The position numbers and the translations under genes were made by a program. Below are positions 62,023 to 64,000 of a DNA stretch of 64,000 nucleotides, piece by piece; positions within the stretch are counted from its first letter, which is position 1, and every line of letters begins with the position of its first letter. Under the pieces are notes generated by a model, which saw nothing but the letters and a program-made list of their open reading frames with translations, ran no database searches and had not been told where the DNA came from. Location of the stretch: assembly GCF_900099655.1 (NCBI RefSeq), contig NZ_FNDC01000002.1:275868-339867 (forward strand), in the 5' to 3' direction. This DNA is from Planococcus glaciei. GTDB taxonomy: Bacteria; Bacillota; Bacilli; Bacillales_A; Planococcaceae.

Positions 62023-62064
62023 AGACAGCCACTTCTTGTTAAAATAGAAGCGGCTGTTTTATTT
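62023..62064 (+). terminator. Terminator after tex
   Basis: ACAGCC(A)CTTCT / AGAAG(C)GGCTGT with one mismatch, followed by TTTATTTAAG. Confidence 0.75.
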
Positions 62065-62088
62065 AAGAAAAGAAATAGGTGAGTGACA

Positions 62089-62544
62089 ATGACCAACAAC
62101 GAGCTGACAGAACTGATAAAAGAAATCTCCCATTCCGTATTTCATAAACCATTTCGCCACAAAGGAATTTTCAACGCCCGCTTAAGAACTACAGGCGGAA
62201 GATACTTGTTGAGATCGCACAATATCGAAATCAATCCGAAGTCATACGAGAAATTTGGTTTCAATGAGTTGGAAGGAATCATCAAGCATGAACTGTGCCA
62301 TTATCATTTACATATAGAAGGAAAAGGCTATAAACACCGGGATGCGGATTTCAGAACGCTGCTGAAAGAAAGCGGAGCCCCGCGCTTCTGCTCGTCCATC
62401 GAACCGCGAGCAACAACCGCAAAGCCGGCTAAACGCTACGTTTACGAATGCGTCGCCTGCAACGCAAACTATGTCCGGAAGATCCGGATGAATGTCGAAA
62501 GATACCGCTGCGGAAGATGTTCCGGAAAGCTTTCTCTAAAATAA
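62089..62544 (+). CDS. sprT: SprT-like zinc protein (YdcK family)
   Basis: The 151-residue protein has the zinc-protease motif HELCHYHLH (HExxH) and a C-terminal zinc ribbon with two Cys pairs (YECVACNANYVRKIR; YRCGRCSGKL). It is the bacterial counterpart of the SprT/Spartan fold; the Bacillus form is YdcK, whose substrate is unknown. ATG 62089 follows AGGTGAGTG. It lies between tex and a tRNA cluster, as ydcK does in B. subtilis. No separate promoter is obvious. Confidence 0.93.
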   Translation: MTNNELTELIKEISHSVFHKPFRHKGIFNARLRTTGGRYLLRSHNIEINPKSYEKFGFNELEGIIKHELCHYHLHIEGKGYKHRDADFRTLLKESGAPRFCSSIEPRATTAKPAKRYVYECVACNANYVRKIRMNVERYRCGRCSGKLSLK

Positions 62545-62566
62545 TAAAAAGAAATGCAAAAAGGTA

Positions 62567-62595
62567 TTGACGATTCATCAGGACCTCTTTATAAT
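62567..62595 (+). promoter_or_regulatory. Sigma-A promoter of the first tRNA genes
   Basis: TTGACG (62567-62572), 17 bp, TATAAT (62590-62595), 43 bp before tRNA-Asn. Confidence 0.88.
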
Positions 62596-62637
62596 AGAAA
62601 AAGTCGACAAGTACTTAAACAGTTCTTGAAACACTAT

Positions 62638-62712
62638 TCCGAAGTAGCTCAGTGGTAGAGCACCGCACTGTTAATGCGATGGTCGTAGGTTCGAGTCCTA
62701 CCTTCGGAGCCA
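62638..62712 (+). tRNA. tRNA-Asn (GTT)
   Basis: The acceptor arms TCCGAAG and CTTCGGA pair, discriminator G and an encoded CCA follow; the anticodon loop CTGTTAA reads GTT; the T arm has GTTCGAGTC. Confidence 0.96.
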
Positions 62713-62716
62713 TTAA

Positions 62717-62791
62717 GGCCCCTTGGTCAAGCGGTTAAGACACCGCCCTTTCACGGCGGTAACACGGGTTCGAATCCCGTAGGGGTCACCA
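62717..62791 (+). tRNA. tRNA-Glu (TTC)
   Basis: Acceptor arms GGCCCCT and AGGGGTC (one G-U), encoded CCA, anticodon loop CTTTCAC (TTC), T loop GTTCGAATC. Confidence 0.95.
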
Positions 62792-62873
62792 ATCATTTTG
62801 AAAAGCAGTTGAGTTAAATTGCTATTTTGAAATACATACTTTAGAGAAGTTTCCTACATATCTTAAAAGTAAT

Positions 62874-62900
62874 ATTATTATCGCGGGATAGAGCAACGAG
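62874..62900 (+). pseudogene. Remnant of an initiator tRNA 5' end
   Basis: CGCGGGATAGAGCA (62882-62895) repeats CGCGGGGTAGAGCA of tRNA-fMet at 63002 with one change, and the ATTATT before each is shared. No D-loop, anticodon or T arm follows, so it cannot form a tRNA. The remaining part of the 210-bp gap between tRNA-Glu and tRNA-fMet is otherwise without features I can name. Confidence 0.55.
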
Positions 62901-63001
62901 CCGTATGAAAACGGCGAAGTTACACCGAAGCAGCCGAAGGCGATGCAGGTGTCCGCTACAAAAGAAGCGTAAGAGAAACAAAGTATTACTACTATTATTG
63001 T

Positions 63002-63079
<78 letters not shown>

Positions 63080-63082
63080 AAA

Positions 63083-63158
63083 GGTCCCGTGGTGTAGCGG
63101 TTAACATGCCTGCCTGTCACGCAGGAGATCGCCGGTTCGATCCCGGTCGGGACCGCCA
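63083..63158 (+). tRNA. tRNA-Asp (GTC)
   Basis: Acceptor arms GGTCCCG and CGGGACC, discriminator G, encoded CCA, anticodon loop CTGTCAC (GTC). Confidence 0.96.
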
Positions 63159-63164
63159 TTTTAT

Positions 63165-63239
63165 TGGGGTATAGCCAAGCGGTAAGGCAACGGGTTTTGA
63201 TCCCGTCATGCCCTGGTTCGAATCCAGGTACCCCAGCCA
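63165..63239 (+). tRNA. tRNA-Gln (TTG)
   Basis: Acceptor arms TGGGGTA and TACCCCA, discriminator G, encoded CCA, anticodon loop TTTTGAT (TTG). Confidence 0.95.
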
Positions 63240-63304
63240 TTTTAAATGCCGATCTAATTGATACCAATGCAATGATTATTGAATGGAAAAATTAAAAAAA
63301 GATG

Positions 63305-63333
63305 TTGACAATTGATTGTCTAAGTTCTATAAT
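63305..63333 (+). promoter_or_regulatory. Consensus sigma-A promoter for Leu-Arg-Gly tRNAs and rRNA
   Basis: TTGACA (63305-63310), 17 bp, TATAAT (63328-63333): a perfect match to the consensus. No terminator or other strong promoter is seen between it and the 16S gene. Confidence 0.92.
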
Positions 63334-63359
63334 AGAATTTGTCCCTAAAATAATTTTAT

Positions 63360-63445
<86 letters not shown>

Positions 63446-63453
63446 TACGCAAT

Positions 63454-63530
63454 GCGCCCGTAGCTCAATTGGATAGAGTACTTGACTACGAATCAAGCGG
63501 TTAGAGGTTCGAGTCCTCTCGGGCGCGCCA
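63454..63530 (+). tRNA. tRNA-Arg (ACG)
   Basis: Acceptor arms GCGCCCG and CGGGCGC, discriminator G, encoded CCA, anticodon loop CTACGAA (ACG, read as inosine after editing by TadA). Confidence 0.96.
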
Positions 63531-63558
63531 TCATTTTTCTTTCTTATAACTTTTATAT

Positions 63559-63632
63559 GCGGGTGTAGTTTAGTGGTAAAACCTCAGCCTTCCAAGCTGA
63601 TGATGAGGGTTCGATTCCCTTCACCCGCTCCA
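63559..63632 (+). tRNA. tRNA-Gly (TCC)
   Basis: Acceptor arms GCGGGTG and CACCCGC, discriminator T, encoded CCA, anticodon loop CTTCCAA (TCC). Confidence 0.95.
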
Positions 63633-63640
63633 TAATTTTA

Positions 63641-63805
63641 ATACCATGAACCTTGAAAACTGAACAGCAAAACGTCAACAGATAGCAACGGCCGCGCAAA
63701 ACGGCCCGCGCAAAAAGTACTGATCAGGCTTCGGCCAGATCAAGCGACTCGCGCACCTTTCGGGGTGGCGAGACGCCAGCAAGTATTTGAGCAATCAACT
63801 ACTCT
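63641..63805 (+). other. rRNA leader
   Basis: This 165-bp stretch leads into 16S rRNA. It has ACCTTGAAAACTGAACA, a sequence common around Bacillales rRNA genes, and GC-rich inverted stretches (ACGGCCGCGC/GCGCGGGCCGT-like; CGACTCGC...GCGAGACG) expected for processing and antitermination. No gene is present. Confidence 0.7.
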
Positions 63806-64000
63806 ATAATGGAGAGTTTGATCCTGGCTCAGGACGAACGCTGGCGGCGTGCCTAATACATGCAAGTCGAGCGGAAGTTGAAGAGCTTGCTCTTCAACTT
63901 TAGCGGCGGACGGGTGAGTAACACGTGGGCAACCTGCCCTGCAGATCGGGATAACTCCGGGAAACCGGTGCTAATACCGAATAGTTTTGGGTCCCTCCTG
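63806..64000 (+). rRNA. 16S ribosomal RNA, 5' part (cut by the window end)
   Basis: GAGAGTTTGATCCTGGCTCAG opens the gene in parts, then GACGAACGCTGGCGGCGTGC, CATGCAAGTCGAGCGG and GACGGGTGAGTAACACGTGG follow. By alignment to the E. coli numbering the mature 5' end is near 63806. The stretch GGGCAACCTGCCCTGCAGAT is typical of Planococcaceae, which supports the family assignment. Confidence 0.97.

Overview
The window reads as a chromosomal segment of a low-to-mid GC Firmicute of the family Planococcaceae, most likely Planococcus or a close relative. The evidence is the partial 16S rRNA 5' end, gene content and order very like Bacillus subtilis (ddl-murF-cshA-ydbS-ydbT-rhomboid-acpS-alr-ndoAI-ndoA-rsbRSTUVW-sigB-rsbX-tex-ydcK-tRNAs), strong Shine-Dalgarno sites, frequent TTG and GTG starts, and Bacillales-type intergenic repeats. 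I see no phage, CRISPR array, transposase gene or plasmid functions.

Layout. 1-8.4 kb: the end of a Rieske-domain oxidoreductase, a YceI protein, murB, a membrane-anchored penicillin-acylase-family hydrolase, a pair of fluoride channel subunits, a DmpA-type peptidase, and a universal stress protein with a SulP anion transporter. 8.6-12.3 kb: a cadC-cadA metal efflux operon with two operators, then a double GNAT protein. 12.3-19 kb: small stress-type membrane proteins, mntR, cvfB, ypuA, a glyoxalase-fold dioxygenase operon behind an MhqR-like operator, and several GNATs. 19-26 kb: two MFS carriers, a lipid kinase, an AraC regulator, a lipoprotein-type YidC and a VanY-type carboxypeptidase with a repetitive linker. 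26.0-26.5 kb: a composite non-coding element that has split a bidirectional terminator. 26.5-35 kb: cardiolipin synthase, a squalene-synthase-like protein, a glycosyltransferase/phosphatase pair resembling sucrose-phosphate synthase and phosphatase, an MBL hydrolase, and an FAD oxidoreductase next to a GNAT-aminotransferase fusion. 35-42.5 kb: an XRE-TPR regulator divergent from an MFS carrier with twin palindromic operators, an SDR, another MFS carrier, a 43-residue protein, a RodA/FtsW protein and an unknown protein. 42.6-62.5 kb: the conserved cell-wall, helicase, PH-domain, toxin-antitoxin and sigma-B block, tex and sprT. 62.6-64 kb: eight tRNA genes leading into a 16S rRNA gene that runs off the end.

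How the parts connect. The complete sigma-B stressosome and partner-switch operon is here. I also find sigma-B type promoters (GTTTAA-like, 12-15 bp, GGGWAW-like) in front of rsbV, a 51-residue membrane protein, a DUF4064-like protein, a 121-residue protein, an SDR of the GSP39 type and the sucrose-type pair, so the window holds both the regulator and several likely targets. The sucrose-type pair suggests stress-induced compatible-solute synthesis. Cell-envelope precursor genes (murB, ddl, murF, alr, rodA-like, vanY-like, cls, yidC) are well represented. All functional statements come from reading sequence and family knowledge; no database search was run.
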